In this document: one piece after another, positions 7,377-16,656 of the stretch
How the letters are laid out: each line of letters begins with the position of its first letter
Numbering within the stretch: position 1 is the first letter of the stretch
NCBI RefSeq assembly: GCF_900115095.1
Contig: NZ_FOVH01000025.1
Location: 1 to 64,000, forward strand
From: Actinomadura madurae
GTDB taxonomy: Bacteria; Actinomycetota; Actinomycetes; Streptosporangiales; Streptosporangiaceae
DNA length: 64,000 nucleotides
Direction of reading: 5' to 3'
Notes under the pieces: model-generated
Told to the model about the DNA's origin: nothing
Databases searched by the model: none
Seen by the model: only the letters and a program-made list of their open reading frames with translations
Program-made: the position numbers and the translations under genes

Positions 7377-9416
7377 ATGGACGGTCAGGATCTCGGATCG
7401 GTCTGGGCCCGCACCCTCACGGCGCTTTCCGAGAGCGATCTGTCGCCGAGCTATCGCGCCTGGCTTCCGATGGTCCGCCCGCTGGCGCTCGTGGAGGGGA
7501 CGGCGCTGCTCGCCGCGCCGAACGAGTTCGCCAAGGACGCGCTGGAGACCCGCCTCCGCAACCTCATCACGCAGGCGCTGTCCCGCGAGCTGGGCAGGGA
7601 GATCCGCGTCGCGGTGACCGTCCAGCCGGAGCCTCCCGGGGGCTCTCGTCCGGGGGCGGGCGAGCCGCTTTCCGCGCCGATTCCGGGGCCGGGCGCGGGG
7701 CTCGGCATGCACGAGCCCGCACCTTCTTATGGCGAGCCCTACGGGGAACGGCCGCACGACGATCGCGACCGGGAGCGTCCGTTCACGGACCAGTCCTACG
7801 GGGAGCAGCAGTACGGCGAGCCCTCCTCCTATACAGAGCGCCCCGAGCGCCCCTATCCGGAGCAGCCGTACGGCGACCAGGGTTACCGGCCCCAGACGGG
7901 AGTTACCCACAACCCCGGTTCGCCCGGAGGTTATCCACAGGCCCAGGACGAGGACCGTGGAACGTATCCGCCGCCCTCCCGTCCGCCCGCGTACGGCGCG
8001 GGGCCCGGCGGTCGCGGCCCAGCGCCGTTCGAAGGACGCGGCTACCCGAGTTACGGGGGGCAGGAGGGTTTCGGCGGCGAGCCTCCAGGACGGCCGCCGC
8101 ACTCCCATCTGAACGACCGCACGCTCGGCCCGCTGCGTCCCGGCGGCCACGCGGAGCAGCAGGGCCGCGAAGCCCCCCTCGACCCGCCGCTCGGGCACGT
8201 GGAGGACACGTTCCAGAACGGGGAACCGTCCTACCCCGGCGGCGAGCAGCAGTACCGCGGTGAGGAGCCCTACCGGGGCGAGGGTGCGTTCCGGGACGAG
8301 GAGGGCTCCGACCCCAGGGGCTCCGACCCGAGAGCGCCTGCCCCCGCACCGGCCCCGCAGCCCGCCGGTGCGTCCGAGCACGCGCGACTGAACCCGAAGT
8401 ACACATTCGAGACGTTCGTCATCGGCTCGTCCAACAGGTTCGCGCACGCCGCGGCGGTCGCGGTGGCGGAGCAGCCGGCGAAGGCCTACAACCCGCTGTT
8501 CGTCTATGGCGACTCCGGGCTCGGCAAGACGCACCTGTTGCACGCCATCGGCCATTACGCGCAAAGCCTCTTCAACGGGGCGCGCGTCCGCTATGTGAGC
8601 TCCGAGGAGTTCACGAACGACTTCATCAACTCGATCCGGGACGGCAAGGCCGACGGGTTCCGCCGCCGCTACCGGGATGTGGACATCCTCCTCGTCGACG
8701 ACATCCAGTTCCTTGAGGGCAAGGAGCAGACGCAGGAGGAGTTCTTCCACACCTTCAATACGCTGCACAACGCGAGCAAGCAGATCGTGATCTCCAGCGA
8801 CCGTCCGCCCAAGGAGCTGGTGACGCTGGAGGACCGGCTCCGCAACCGGTTCGAGTGGGGCCTGACGACCGACGTCCAGCCGCCCGAGCTGGAGACGCGG
8901 ATCGCGATCCTGCAGAAGAAGGCGCGGCAGGAGGGCCTCGCCGCGCCGCCCGACGTGCTGGAGTTCATCGCCTCGCAGATCGCGACGAACATCCGCGAGC
9001 TGGAGGGCGCGCTGATCCGGGTGACGGCGTTCGCGAGCCTGAACCGGCAGTCGGTCGACATGAAGCTCGCCGAGATCGTGCTGAAGGACCTCATCCCGAA
9101 CGACTCCGGCCCCGAGATCACCGCTGCGATGATCATGGCGCAGACGGTGGAGTACTTCGGCACGACGATCGAGGACCTGTGCGGGCCGTCCCGGTCGCGG
9201 ATGCTCGTCACCGCCCGGCAGATCGCGATGTACCTGTGCCGGGAGCTGACGGACCTGTCCCTCCCCAAGATCGGGCAGCAGTTCGGCGGACGGGACCACA
9301 CCACGGTCATGCACGCCGAACGCAAGATCCGGTCGCTGATGGCCGAGCGTCGCGCCATATACAACCAGGTCACGGAGCTCACGGGGCGCATCAAGCACCA
9401 GGCCCGCAAGCGCTGA
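7377..9416 (+). CDS. dnaA: chromosomal replication initiator protein DnaA
   Basis: DnaA is the AAA+ ATPase that opens oriC. The ATG at 7377 with GGAGGGG upstream gives 679 residues; an open frame continues upstream without homology. Domain I covers about residues 1-90. Domain II is very long (about 95-335) and low-complexity, rich in Gly, Pro and Tyr-Gly-Glu motifs. Domain III begins near residue 338 (LNPKYTFETFVIGSSNRFAH), with Walker A GDSGLGKTH near 378 and Walker B ILLVDDIQF near 437. Domain IV carries the DNA-binding signature GRDHTTVMHAERKI near 637. Long domain II linkers are typical of Streptomyces-like DnaA. Confidence 0.98.
   Translation: MDGQDLGSVWARTLTALSESDLSPSYRAWLPMVRPLALVEGTALLAAPNEFAKDALETRLRNLITQALSRELGREIRVAVTVQPEPPGGSRPGAGEPLSAPIPGPGAGLGMHEPAPSYGEPYGERPHDDRDRERPFTDQSYGEQQYGEPSSYTERPERPYPEQPYGDQGYRPQTGVTHNPGSPGGYPQAQDEDRGTYPPPSRPPAYGAGPGGRGPAPFEGRGYPSYGGQEGFGGEPPGRPPHSHLNDRTLGPLRPGGHAEQQGREAPLDPPLGHVEDTFQNGEPSYPGGEQQYRGEEPYRGEGAFRDEEGSDPRGSDPRAPAPAPAPQPAGASEHARLNPKYTFETFVIGSSNRFAHAAAVAVAEQPAKAYNPLFVYGDSGLGKTHLLHAIGHYAQSLFNGARVRYVSSEEFTNDFINSIRDGKADGFRRRYRDVDILLVDDIQFLEGKEQTQEEFFHTFNTLHNASKQIVISSDRPPKELVTLEDRLRNRFEWGLTTDVQPPELETRIAILQKKARQEGLAAPPDVLEFIASQIATNIRELEGALIRVTAFASLNRQSVDMKLAEIVLKDLIPNDSGPEITAAMIMAQTVEYFGTTIEDLCGPSRSRMLVTARQIAMYLCRELTDLSLPKIGQQFGGRDHTTVMHAERKIRSLMAERRAIYNQVTELTGRIKHQARKR
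7931..7939. promoter_or_regulatory. perfect DnaA box inside dnaA
   Basis: TTATCCACA lies in the region coding for the disordered domain II. An intragenic box could contribute to autoregulation or DnaA titration, or be incidental. Confidence 0.5.
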
Positions 9417-10091
9417 CCGCGCCCGGTCGTACACACTGTGGACAGACCGGCGTCAGCCCTGTGGACCGGCGCCGGCCGCGTCGTCCACAGCCGGTTCAGG
9501 GCAAAGAACCGACAAAGTGCACGCCTCCCCCGAAGACCCCCGCCGCTACTCACAAGTTGTGGAAAACTCTGGGGATTTTCGCGGATAACCCTGTGGGCAA
9601 CCCTTGGAGAAGCTGAGGATGAAGAGTGGACGGATGTGGACCCGCTGTGCACGGGCCCCCGCCCCGCTGGGGAAAACCGGTGGACGAGCTGGGGACGGCC
9701 TGGGGACGGTCCGGAAGCGAACCCGCGGATCCGCGTCCCTCTGTCCCCAGCGGCGGCCAACGGGCGGCGAACCGGCGGAAGACCCGTGGAGAACTCGTGG
9801 ATAACCGGGGGATGACATGAGGACGACCTGTGGGGATGATTTCGCCGTCCCCAGGCGCCGCCGCGCCGTCCACGTCCCATGCACAGCACCCGTGGACAGA
9901 GAAACGCACTCTCACCTGCGACGATGGCCTCTGTCCACACTATCCACCGCCCCTATTACTGGTACTGCACTACTTCTCTATCCAAGAAAAGATCCACCTC
10001 AAGTCAGGGCCTGGGGACAACGCGCCCCGAGCGCCCCGGCCCAGCCAAGATCAGCTCACCCTTGTCCGACACCTGCAGGAGGCGGGTCCCT
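9417..10091. other. oriC: chromosomal replication origin oriC
   Basis: This is a non-coding 675-bp region between dnaA and dnaN. It contains many DnaA-box-like nonamers in both orientations. Examples with one mismatch are 9437-9445, 9481-9489, 9592-9600, 9796-9804, 9931-9939 and 10012-10020; weaker ones include 9460-9468, 9558-9566 and 9891-9899. No nonamer here is a perfect TTATCCACA or TTGTCCACA. The most AT-rich stretch is about 9945-10000, next to dnaN, and is the likely unwinding element. Position and box density fit actinomycete origins. Confidence 0.92.
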
Positions 10092-11234
10092 TTGAAGTTC
10101 CGCATCGACAGAGACGCCCTGGCCGACGCCGTCGCCTGGACCGCGCGCACGCTCCCCGTCCGTCCCCCGGTGCCGGTCCTCGCGGGCATGCACATCGTGG
10201 CCGGGGGTGAGGACATCGGCGACCGCCTGAAGCTGTCCGCGTTCGACTACGAGGTCTCGGCACAGGTGTCCACGGACATCGATGTGGAGGAGGCCGGGAC
10301 GGCGCTGGTGTCCGGACGGCTCCTCGCCGAGATCTCCCGCAGCCTTCCTCCCCACCCTGTGGAGGTGACGACGGACGGCGCGAAGGTGATGCTCCGCTGT
10401 GGCAGCGCGAAGTTCACACTTCTCACCATGCCTGTGGAGGACTACCCGACGCTGCCGGAGATGCCGCCGGCCGCGGGGTCGGTGGGCAGCGACGAGTTCG
10501 CGGCCGCCGTCTCCCAGGTGGCGATCGCCGCGGGCAAGGACGACACGATCCCCATGCTGACCGGCGTCCGGGTGGAGATCGAGGGTGAGACGGTCACGCT
10601 GGCGTCCACGGACCGCTACCGCCTCGCGGTCCGCGAGCTGCACTGGAAGCCGGAGCGGCCCGATTTCTCCGCCGTCGCGCTCGTCCCCGCCCGGACGCTC
10701 GCCGACACCGCCAAGTCGCTGACGGCGGGCGCGGAGGTGTCGATCGCGCTCGCCGGGACGGGCGGCACCGGCGAGGGCATGATCGGCTTCGAGGGCGGCG
10801 GCCGCCGCACCACGTCCCGTCTGCTGGACGGCGACTTCGTGAAGTACCGGTCGCTGCTGCCGAGCGAGTACGCGGGCCTCGCCGAGGTCCAGACGGCCCA
10901 GTTCATCGAGGCCGTGAAGCGCGTCTCGCTGGTCGCCGAGCGGAACACGCCCGTCCGGCTCTCGTTCAGCCAGGGCGAGGTCGTGCTGGAGGCGGGCACC
11001 GGGGACGAGGCGCAGGCCGTGGAGGCCCTGGAGGCGTCCCTGGAGGGCGAGGACATCGACATCGCGTTCAACCCCGCGTTCCTCCTGGACGGGCTCTCCG
11101 CGATCGGCTCGGACGTCGCGCGGCTGTCGTTCACGACGCCGACGAAGCCGGCCGTCCTGACCGGCAAGCCGCCGCAGGACGGGGAGAACCCGAACTACCG
11201 TTACCTGATCATGCCCGTCCGGCTGTCCGGATAA
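10092..11234 (+). CDS. dnaN: DNA polymerase III sliding clamp (beta subunit)
   Basis: DnaN is the ring-shaped processivity clamp of DNA polymerase III and a hub for repair enzymes. The protein has 380 residues starting KFRIDRDALADAVAWTARTL, with three clamp domains and the C-terminal end YRYLIMPVRLSG typical of the family. A TTG start at 10092 is chosen because AGGAGG lies upstream and it aligns with the family N-terminus. No ATG or GTG fits. The open frame continues upstream into oriC without homology. Confidence 0.96.
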   Translation: MKFRIDRDALADAVAWTARTLPVRPPVPVLAGMHIVAGGEDIGDRLKLSAFDYEVSAQVSTDIDVEEAGTALVSGRLLAEISRSLPPHPVEVTTDGAKVMLRCGSAKFTLLTMPVEDYPTLPEMPPAAGSVGSDEFAAAVSQVAIAAGKDDTIPMLTGVRVEIEGETVTLASTDRYRLAVRELHWKPERPDFSAVALVPARTLADTAKSLTAGAEVSIALAGTGGTGEGMIGFEGGGRRTTSRLLDGDFVKYRSLLPSEYAGLAEVQTAQFIEAVKRVSLVAERNTPVRLSFSQGEVVLEAGTGDEAQAVEALEASLEGEDIDIAFNPAFLLDGLSAIGSDVARLSFTTPTKPAVLTGKPPQDGENPNYRYLIMPVRLSG

Positions 11235-11280
11235 GGATCATGCCCGGGGGCATGCCCCGGGACGCGCCGGGGACGATGGA

Positions 11281-11305
11281 CCGCGGGGGAGCCGCGCCCC
11301 CGCGG
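11281..11305. terminator. GC-rich hairpin after dnaN
   Basis: A perfect 9-bp stem (11281-11289 with 11297-11305, loop 7 nt) lies between dnaN and gnd. A second overlapping palindrome is at 11243-11262. A direct repeat of GGTTACGCACAGG follows just before gnd. Without a U-run, termination is only likely. Confidence 0.45.
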
Positions 11306-11346
11306 TTACGCACAGGCGGTTACGCACAGGGGAGAGTGAGCGTTTC

Positions 11347-12267
11347 ATGGAGCTCGGGATCATCGGCCTCGGCAAGATGGGCGGCAACATGGCCGAGCGG
11401 CTGCGCCGCGGCGGCCACACGGTCGTCGGCTATGACCGCGACCCGGAGGTGACCGACGTCGGCTCGGTCGAGGAACTCGTCGAACGGCTGTCCGCGCCGC
11501 GCGCCGTGTGGGTGATGGTGCCCGCGGGCAAGCCGACCGCGGACACCGTCCACAGGCTGGGGGAGGTCCTGCAGCCCGGAGACCTCGTCGTCGACGGCGG
11601 TAATTCACACTATGTGGACGACCAGCGGCACGGCGAGGAGCTGGCCGCCAAGGGCATCGGGTTCGTCGACTGCGGTGTGAGCGGCGGGGTGTGGGGGCTG
11701 GAGAACGGCTACGCGCTCATGGTCGGCGGCGATGACGACAACGTGAAGCGGCTGATGCCGATCTTCGAGACGCTCAAGCCGGAGGGGGAGTTCGGCTTCG
11801 TCCACTCCGGCAAGGTCGGGGCCGGCCACTTCGTGAAGATGGTCCACAACGGCATCGAGTACGCGATGATGCAGGCGTTCGGCGAGGGCTACGAGCTGAT
11901 CGAGGCGAGCCCGCTCGTCACCAAGGTGCCGGAGACGTTCCTGAGCTGGCAGGAGGGGACGGTCATCCGCTCCTGGCTGCTCGACCTGCTGAACCGCGCC
12001 CTCGCCAACGACCCCGAGCTGGACGACCTGCGCGGCTACGCGAACGACTCCGGCGAGGGCCGCTGGACCGTCCAGGCCGCCGTGGAGCACGCCGTCCCGC
12101 TGCCCGCCATCAGCGCCTCCCTGTTCGCCCGCTTCGCCTCCCGCCAGGACGACTCCCCCGCCATGCGCGTCGTCGCCGCCCTCCGCAAGCAGTTCGGCGG
12201 CCACGCCGTCGAGTCCGTCGGCGACGGCGACTCCCCCGGCGCCGACGTCAACCCCCCGAAGGTCTGA
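11347..12267 (+). CDS. gnd: 6-phosphogluconate dehydrogenase (decarboxylating), short form
   Basis: This enzyme oxidatively decarboxylates 6-phosphogluconate to ribulose 5-phosphate in the pentose phosphate pathway, producing NAD(P)H. The 306-residue protein has the N-terminal nucleotide fold (GIIGLGKMGGNMAERL), the DGGNSHY motif and the catalytic-region pattern GHFVKMVHNGIEYAMMQAF. It is the ~300-residue Gnd type rather than the ~480-residue form. Its position between dnaN and recF is characteristic of Streptomyces and relatives. Confidence 0.93.
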   Translation: MELGIIGLGKMGGNMAERLRRGGHTVVGYDRDPEVTDVGSVEELVERLSAPRAVWVMVPAGKPTADTVHRLGEVLQPGDLVVDGGNSHYVDDQRHGEELAAKGIGFVDCGVSGGVWGLENGYALMVGGDDDNVKRLMPIFETLKPEGEFGFVHSGKVGAGHFVKMVHNGIEYAMMQAFGEGYELIEASPLVTKVPETFLSWQEGTVIRSWLLDLLNRALANDPELDDLRGYANDSGEGRWTVQAAVEHAVPLPAISASLFARFASRQDDSPAMRVVAALRKQFGGHAVESVGDGDSPGADVNPPKV

Positions 12268-12348
12268 CGACGGCTCTTGATCGCCGGCCGGGCTCCTGGG
12301 TAGCTTCGACGGACCGATACCGGTTCGGGCGGCTGCCAAGGGGATGCG

Positions 12349-12555
12349 ATGAGCGGGTTGCTCTACCTGGGAGGCTTCCTGGTCGCCACCTGGCTGGTGA
12401 TCGTCGGCAGCGTGGGCCTCGTCCGGTGGCAGAGCTACCGGGCGTCGATCCGGTCGGAGGAGAGCGACGCCGAGCGGCAGGCGCGGATACGGAAGATGCT
12501 GGACCTGCCCGATGAAGGGGAAGGCGGCCAGGCCGGGTACTGGCGGACGGACTGA
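12349..12555 (+). CDS. small single-pass membrane protein, unknown function
   Basis: This is a 68-residue protein with one N-terminal hydrophobic helix (about residues 4-25, LLYLGGFLVATWLVIVGSVG) and a charged cytoplasmic tail ending in Gly/Glu. Codon use matches its neighbours. No family recognised. It sits between gnd and recF in the same direction. Confidence 0.6.
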   Translation: MSGLLYLGGFLVATWLVIVGSVGLVRWQSYRASIRSEESDAERQARIRKMLDLPDEGEGGQAGYWRTD

Positions 12556-12645
12556 GGCGGGGCGGCGCCCCGCTCTCGGCCCCGGTCCGGTCGTGCGGCT
12601 CCGGGGGTGCGCCGGGGCGGGCGGGAGGCTCTACGCTCGGGTGTC

Positions 12646-13788
12646 GTGCATGTCGCCCACCTTTCGTTGCAGGACTTCCGGTCCTATCCGGCCGCCGAGG
12701 TCGCGCTGGAGCCGGGGGTCACGGCGTTCGTGGGGCCGAACGGCCAGGGCAAGACGAACCTGGTCGAGGCCGTCGGGTACGTCGCCTCGCACGGCAGCCA
12801 CCGGGCCGCGACGGACGCGCCGCTCGTCCGGCACGGGGCGCCGCGCGCGATCGTCCGGGCCGGGGTGGTGAAGGACGACCGCAGGGCGCTGATCGAGCTC
12901 GAGATCAACCCGGGCAAGGCGAACCGGGCGCGGCTCAACCGGTCCCCCGTCCCCAGGCCGCGCGAGATCCTGGGGATGCTGCGGACCGTGCTGTTCGCGC
13001 CGGAGGACCTCGCGCTCGTGAAGGGCGATCCGGGGGAGCGGCGCCGGTTCATGGACGAGCTGCTGACCGCGCGGGCTCCGCGGTTCGCCGGCGTGCGTTC
13101 GGACTACGACCGCGTCCTGAAGCAGCGCAACGCCCTGTTGAAGTCGGCGGCCGCGCACAGGCGCTCCCCCGGTCCCGAGGTACTGGCGACGCTGGACGTG
13201 TGGGATTCGCATCTGGCGCGTACGGGATCGGAGCTTCTCGCCGCGAGGCTGGATCTCGTCGCCGCGCTCCGTCCGCTGATCACGCGGGCCTACGAGGCGC
13301 TCGCGCCGCACAGTGGCGCGGTCGACGTCGTCTACAGGAGTTCGCTCGGTGACGTGGAGTTGTCCACAGACCGTGGACAACTGGCCGAGCAGATGCTCGC
13401 GGCGGTCGGCGAGTCCCGGAAGCAGGAGCTTGAGCGCGGCGTGAGCCTCGTCGGCCCGCACCGGGACGAGCTGGTCCTGCGCCTGGGGGAGCTTCCGGCG
13501 CGCGGCTACGCCAGCCACGGCGAGTCGTGGTCGTTCGCGCTCGGCCTGCGGCTGGCGGCGTTCGACCTGCTCCGCGCGGACGGCGACGACCCGGTGCTGA
13601 TCCTGGACGACGTGTTCGCCGAGCTCGACACGGGGCGGCGGAGTCGGCTGGCCGAGATGGTCGCGCCGGCGGAGCAGGTGCTCATCACGGCGGCCGTCCC
13701 CGCCGACGTCCCCGCCGAATTGACAGGGGCCTCGTATACCGTCTTCGACGGCCAGATCGTCCGGGACCACAAGGGGGCGAGCGCGTGA
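12646..13788 (+). CDS. recF: DNA replication and repair protein RecF
   Basis: RecF is an SMC-like ATPase that helps load RecA at gaps during recombinational repair. The 380-residue protein begins VHVAHLSLQDFRSYPAAEV. It has Walker A GPNGQGKTN, the ABC-like signature region (GESWSFALGLRLAAFDLL) and Walker B PVLILDDVFAELD. The GTG start at 12646 matches the family N-terminus; an upstream ATG adds unrelated residues. Its stop overlaps the next gene (GTGA). Confidence 0.95.
   Translation: MHVAHLSLQDFRSYPAAEVALEPGVTAFVGPNGQGKTNLVEAVGYVASHGSHRAATDAPLVRHGAPRAIVRAGVVKDDRRALIELEINPGKANRARLNRSPVPRPREILGMLRTVLFAPEDLALVKGDPGERRRFMDELLTARAPRFAGVRSDYDRVLKQRNALLKSAAAHRRSPGPEVLATLDVWDSHLARTGSELLAARLDLVAALRPLITRAYEALAPHSGAVDVVYRSSLGDVELSTDRGQLAEQMLAAVGESRKQELERGVSLVGPHRDELVLRLGELPARGYASHGESWSFALGLRLAAFDLLRADGDDPVLILDDVFAELDTGRRSRLAEMVAPAEQVLITAAVPADVPAELTGASYTVFDGQIVRDHKGASA
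13360..13380. promoter_or_regulatory. inverted DnaA-box pair inside recF
   Basis: A perfect box TTGTCCACA (13360-13368) faces CGTGGACAA (13372-13380, one mismatch) across three bases, forming a palindrome in coding DNA. A further perfect TGTGGACAA is at 13802-13810 at the start of the next gene. Confidence 0.55.
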
Positions 13789-14297
13789 ACGATCCACAGG
13801 ATGTGGACAACTCCGCCGGAGACGGCGCGGTTCCCGCCAAGTCGGGGATCGAGCTGGCACGTGAGGCGCTCGCCCAGGCGAAGGCGGACGCCCTGAAGCG
13901 CGGCACGCTCCCCGGCCAGAAGCGCAAGGGCGGCGGGCGGGTCGTCCGCGTACGGGAGCCCGGACGCGGCGGCGACCCGAAGCTCTTCGGCAGTGCGATC
14001 CGCGACCTGCTGGCGTCCCGCGGGTGGGAGCAGCGGGCGGCCGTCGGCGGCGTGTTCGGCAACTGGGCGAACATCGTGGGCGCCGAACTGGCCGAGCACA
14101 CCCGCCCGGACCGCTTCGAGGACGGCGAGCTGACCGTCGCCGCCGACTCGACGACGTGGGCGACGCAGCTCCGCCTGCTGTCGTCCACGCTCGTCCGGCG
14201 GCTGAACGAGGAGCTCGGCCACGGCACCGTCCGGCGGGTGAAGGTGGTGGGCCCGGCGTCCGGGCCGCGCCGGACGGGCGCGTGGCGCGCCCGCTGA
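13785..14297 (+). CDS. DUF721 domain protein (DciA-like)
   Basis: This is a 170-residue protein. The C-terminal ~95 residues carry the DUF721 fold (IVGAELAEHTRPDRFEDGEL, WATQLRLL), the family to which the replicative-helicase operator DciA belongs. The N-terminal half is charged and probably flexible. DciA function has been shown in other bacteria that lack DnaC; here it is inferred from family and location. The GTG start overlaps the recF stop by 4 bp. Confidence 0.85.
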   Translation: MNDPQDVDNSAGDGAVPAKSGIELAREALAQAKADALKRGTLPGQKRKGGGRVVRVREPGRGGDPKLFGSAIRDLLASRGWEQRAAVGGVFGNWANIVGAELAEHTRPDRFEDGELTVAADSTTWATQLRLLSSTLVRRLNEELGHGTVRRVKVVGPASGPRRTGAWRAR

Positions 14298-14633
14298 GGC
14301 GGGAGTGGCGGGTGGGAACATCTGTTCGGCGGGTGAGTCGCCCAGTTCAGCGGCGAGCGCCACGTAGGCCAGAGAACCCCCCGGGGCCAATGGGGGGGAT
14401 GTGGCTCCAGGCCCACTCGGCCGCCACACGCGCACACAGCGCTCGGGAGTGCCACGTTTCGTCGGCCGACCCGGTAGAATGAATGTGGGTTCAGGATGCA
14501 GCGCCGCCTTGGGGCGCCCGGGGCTCTGACCACAACGAACAGAGCACAACCGGGTGCCCTCATGTGTGTTACGGGGCACACCGCGCCTCCCTCGGGCGCG
14601 GAGCGGCGGACATCCCCGGCAGGAGGATCTCCT
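14298..14633 (+). promoter_or_regulatory. gyrB leader / promoter region
   Basis: This is a 336-bp gap without a convincing gene. A TAGAAT hexamer at 14475-14480 resembles a sigma-70 -10 box about 155 bp before gyrB; no good -35 is visible. A strong AGGAGG ribosome-binding site is at 14621-14626. Placing the gyrB promoter here is inference. Confidence 0.4.
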
Positions 14634-16571
14634 TTGGCGTACGACGCTAGTTCGATCACTGTCCTTGAAGGGCTTGAGGCGGTTCGGAAGCGCCCGGGCA
14701 TGTACATCGGCTCGACCGGTGAGCGCGGCCTGCACCACCTCGTCTACGAGATCGTGGACAACGCGGTCGACGAGGCCCTGGCCGGCTACGCCGACAACAT
14801 CGTGGTCACCCTGATGGCCGACGGCGGCGTCAGCGTGGACGACAACGGCCGCGGCATCCCGGTCGGCGAGCACCCGGTGGAGAAACGTCCGGCCATCGAG
14901 CTGGTGTTGACCACGCTGCACGCGGGCGGCAAGTTCGACGGCAAGTCCTACGCGGTCTCGGGCGGCCTGCACGGGGTGGGCTCGGCCGTGGTGAACGCGC
15001 TGTCCACCCGGCTGGAGGCTGTGGTCCGCACCGACGGCCACGTGTGGCGTCAGTCCTACACGTGGCAGGGCCCCGAGATCGAGCTCCAGAAGGGCGAGGA
15101 GACCACCGACACCGGGACCCTCATCCGGTTCTGGCCGGACCCCGACATCTTCGAGACGACCGAGTGGAACTTCGAGACCCTCTCCCGCCGCATGCAGGAG
15201 ATGGCGTTCCTCAACCGCGGCCTGTCCATCACGCTGCGGGACGAGCGTCCCGACCACATCAACGGCGAGCCGCACGTCGTCCGGTACCACTACGAGGGCG
15301 GTATCGAGGACTTCGTCCGCTACCTCAACGCGCGCAAGGACGCCGCGCACGAGTCGGTCGTCTACTTCAACGACGACACGACGGGCATGTCGGTCGAGAT
15401 CGCGATGCAGTGGAACTCGTCGTACGCCGAGTCCGTGCACACCTTCGCCAACACGATCAACACGGCGGAGGGCGGCACCCACGAGGAGGGCTTCCGCGCG
15501 GCGCTGACCACGATCGTCAACCGGTACGCCCGCGACAAGGGGCTGCTGCGCGAGAAGGACGACAACCTCACCGGTGAGGACGTCCGCGAGGGCCTCACCG
15601 CGATCATCTCGATCAAGCTGGCCGACCCGCAGTTCGAGGGGCAGACCAAGACCAAGCTCGGCAACACCGAGGCCAAGTCGTTCGTGCAGCGGGCCTGCAA
15701 CGTCTACCTGCGCGACTGGTTCGAGGAGAACCCCGGCGAGGCCAAGGAGATCATCAACAAGGCGTCGCAGGCGGCGCGGGCGCGGGTCGCGGCGCGGCAG
15801 GCGCGCGACCTGACCCGCCGCAAGAGCCTGCTGGAGTCGACGTCGCTGCCCGGCAAGCTGTCGGACTGCCAGTCCACCGACCCCGCCAAGTCCGAGCTGT
15901 ACATCGTCGAGGGCGACTCCGCGGGCGGCTCCGCGAAGGGCGGCCGCAACCCGCACTTCCAGGCGATCCTCCCGATCCGCGGCAAGATCCTCAACGTGGA
16001 GAAGGCCCGGATCGACAAGATCCTCAAGAACAACGAGGTGCAGGCGATCATCACGGCGCTCGGCACCGGCGTGCACGACGAGTTCGACATCACCAGGCTC
16101 CGCTACCACAAGATCATCCTGATGTCGGACGCCGACGTGGACGGCCACCACATCAACACGCTGCTGATGACGCTGCTGTTCCGGTTCATGAAGCCGCTGA
16201 TCGAGGCCGGGCACGTCTACCTGTCCCAGCCCCCGCTCTACAAGATCAAGTGGGACGCCCGGGGCAACGAGGCCGACTACGCCTTCTCCGACGCCGAGCG
16301 CGACGCGATCATCGAGGCCGGCATCGCCGCCGGGAAGCGCGACCCCCGCCCCCGCGACCTGGTGCAGCGCTTCAAGGGCCTCGGCGAGATGAACGCCAAC
16401 GAGCTGTGGGACACCACCATGGACCCCGACAACCGGGTCCTGCTGCAGGTCCAGCTGGACGACGCCGCGCAGGCGGACGAGCTGTTCAGCGTGCTCATGG
16501 GCGAGGAGGTCGAGCCCCGCCGGGAGTTCATCCAGCGCAACGCCAAGGACGTGCGCTTCCTCGACATCTGA
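14634..16571 (+). CDS. gyrB: DNA gyrase subunit B
   Basis: GyrB is the ATPase subunit of the enzyme that introduces negative supercoils. The protein has 645 residues. It has the GHKL ATPase motifs (EIVDNAVDEALAG, DNGRGIP, GGLHGVGSAVVNALS), the TOPRIM motif EGDSAGGSAKGGRN, and the DADVDG metal-binding motif. TTG at 14634 is selected because AGGAGG precedes it at the right distance and the family N-terminus (AYDASSITVLEGLEAVRKRP) begins there. An upstream ATG adds ~46 unrelated residues. It is co-directional with gyrA, 85 bp away. Confidence 0.98.
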   Translation: MAYDASSITVLEGLEAVRKRPGMYIGSTGERGLHHLVYEIVDNAVDEALAGYADNIVVTLMADGGVSVDDNGRGIPVGEHPVEKRPAIELVLTTLHAGGKFDGKSYAVSGGLHGVGSAVVNALSTRLEAVVRTDGHVWRQSYTWQGPEIELQKGEETTDTGTLIRFWPDPDIFETTEWNFETLSRRMQEMAFLNRGLSITLRDERPDHINGEPHVVRYHYEGGIEDFVRYLNARKDAAHESVVYFNDDTTGMSVEIAMQWNSSYAESVHTFANTINTAEGGTHEEGFRAALTTIVNRYARDKGLLREKDDNLTGEDVREGLTAIISIKLADPQFEGQTKTKLGNTEAKSFVQRACNVYLRDWFEENPGEAKEIINKASQAARARVAARQARDLTRRKSLLESTSLPGKLSDCQSTDPAKSELYIVEGDSAGGSAKGGRNPHFQAILPIRGKILNVEKARIDKILKNNEVQAIITALGTGVHDEFDITRLRYHKIILMSDADVDGHHINTLLMTLLFRFMKPLIEAGHVYLSQPPLYKIKWDARGNEADYAFSDAERDAIIEAGIAAGKRDPRPRDLVQRFKGLGEMNANELWDTTMDPDNRVLLQVQLDDAAQADELFSVLMGEEVEPRREFIQRNAKDVRFLDI

Positions 16572-16656
16572 GGTACCCGTCTGGGCCGGGCTCCCAGCGG
16601 CCTGACTCCCGCAGGCGGAAGTACTTCGTTCCCACCGAGCAGAAGAGGTCTTGAGA

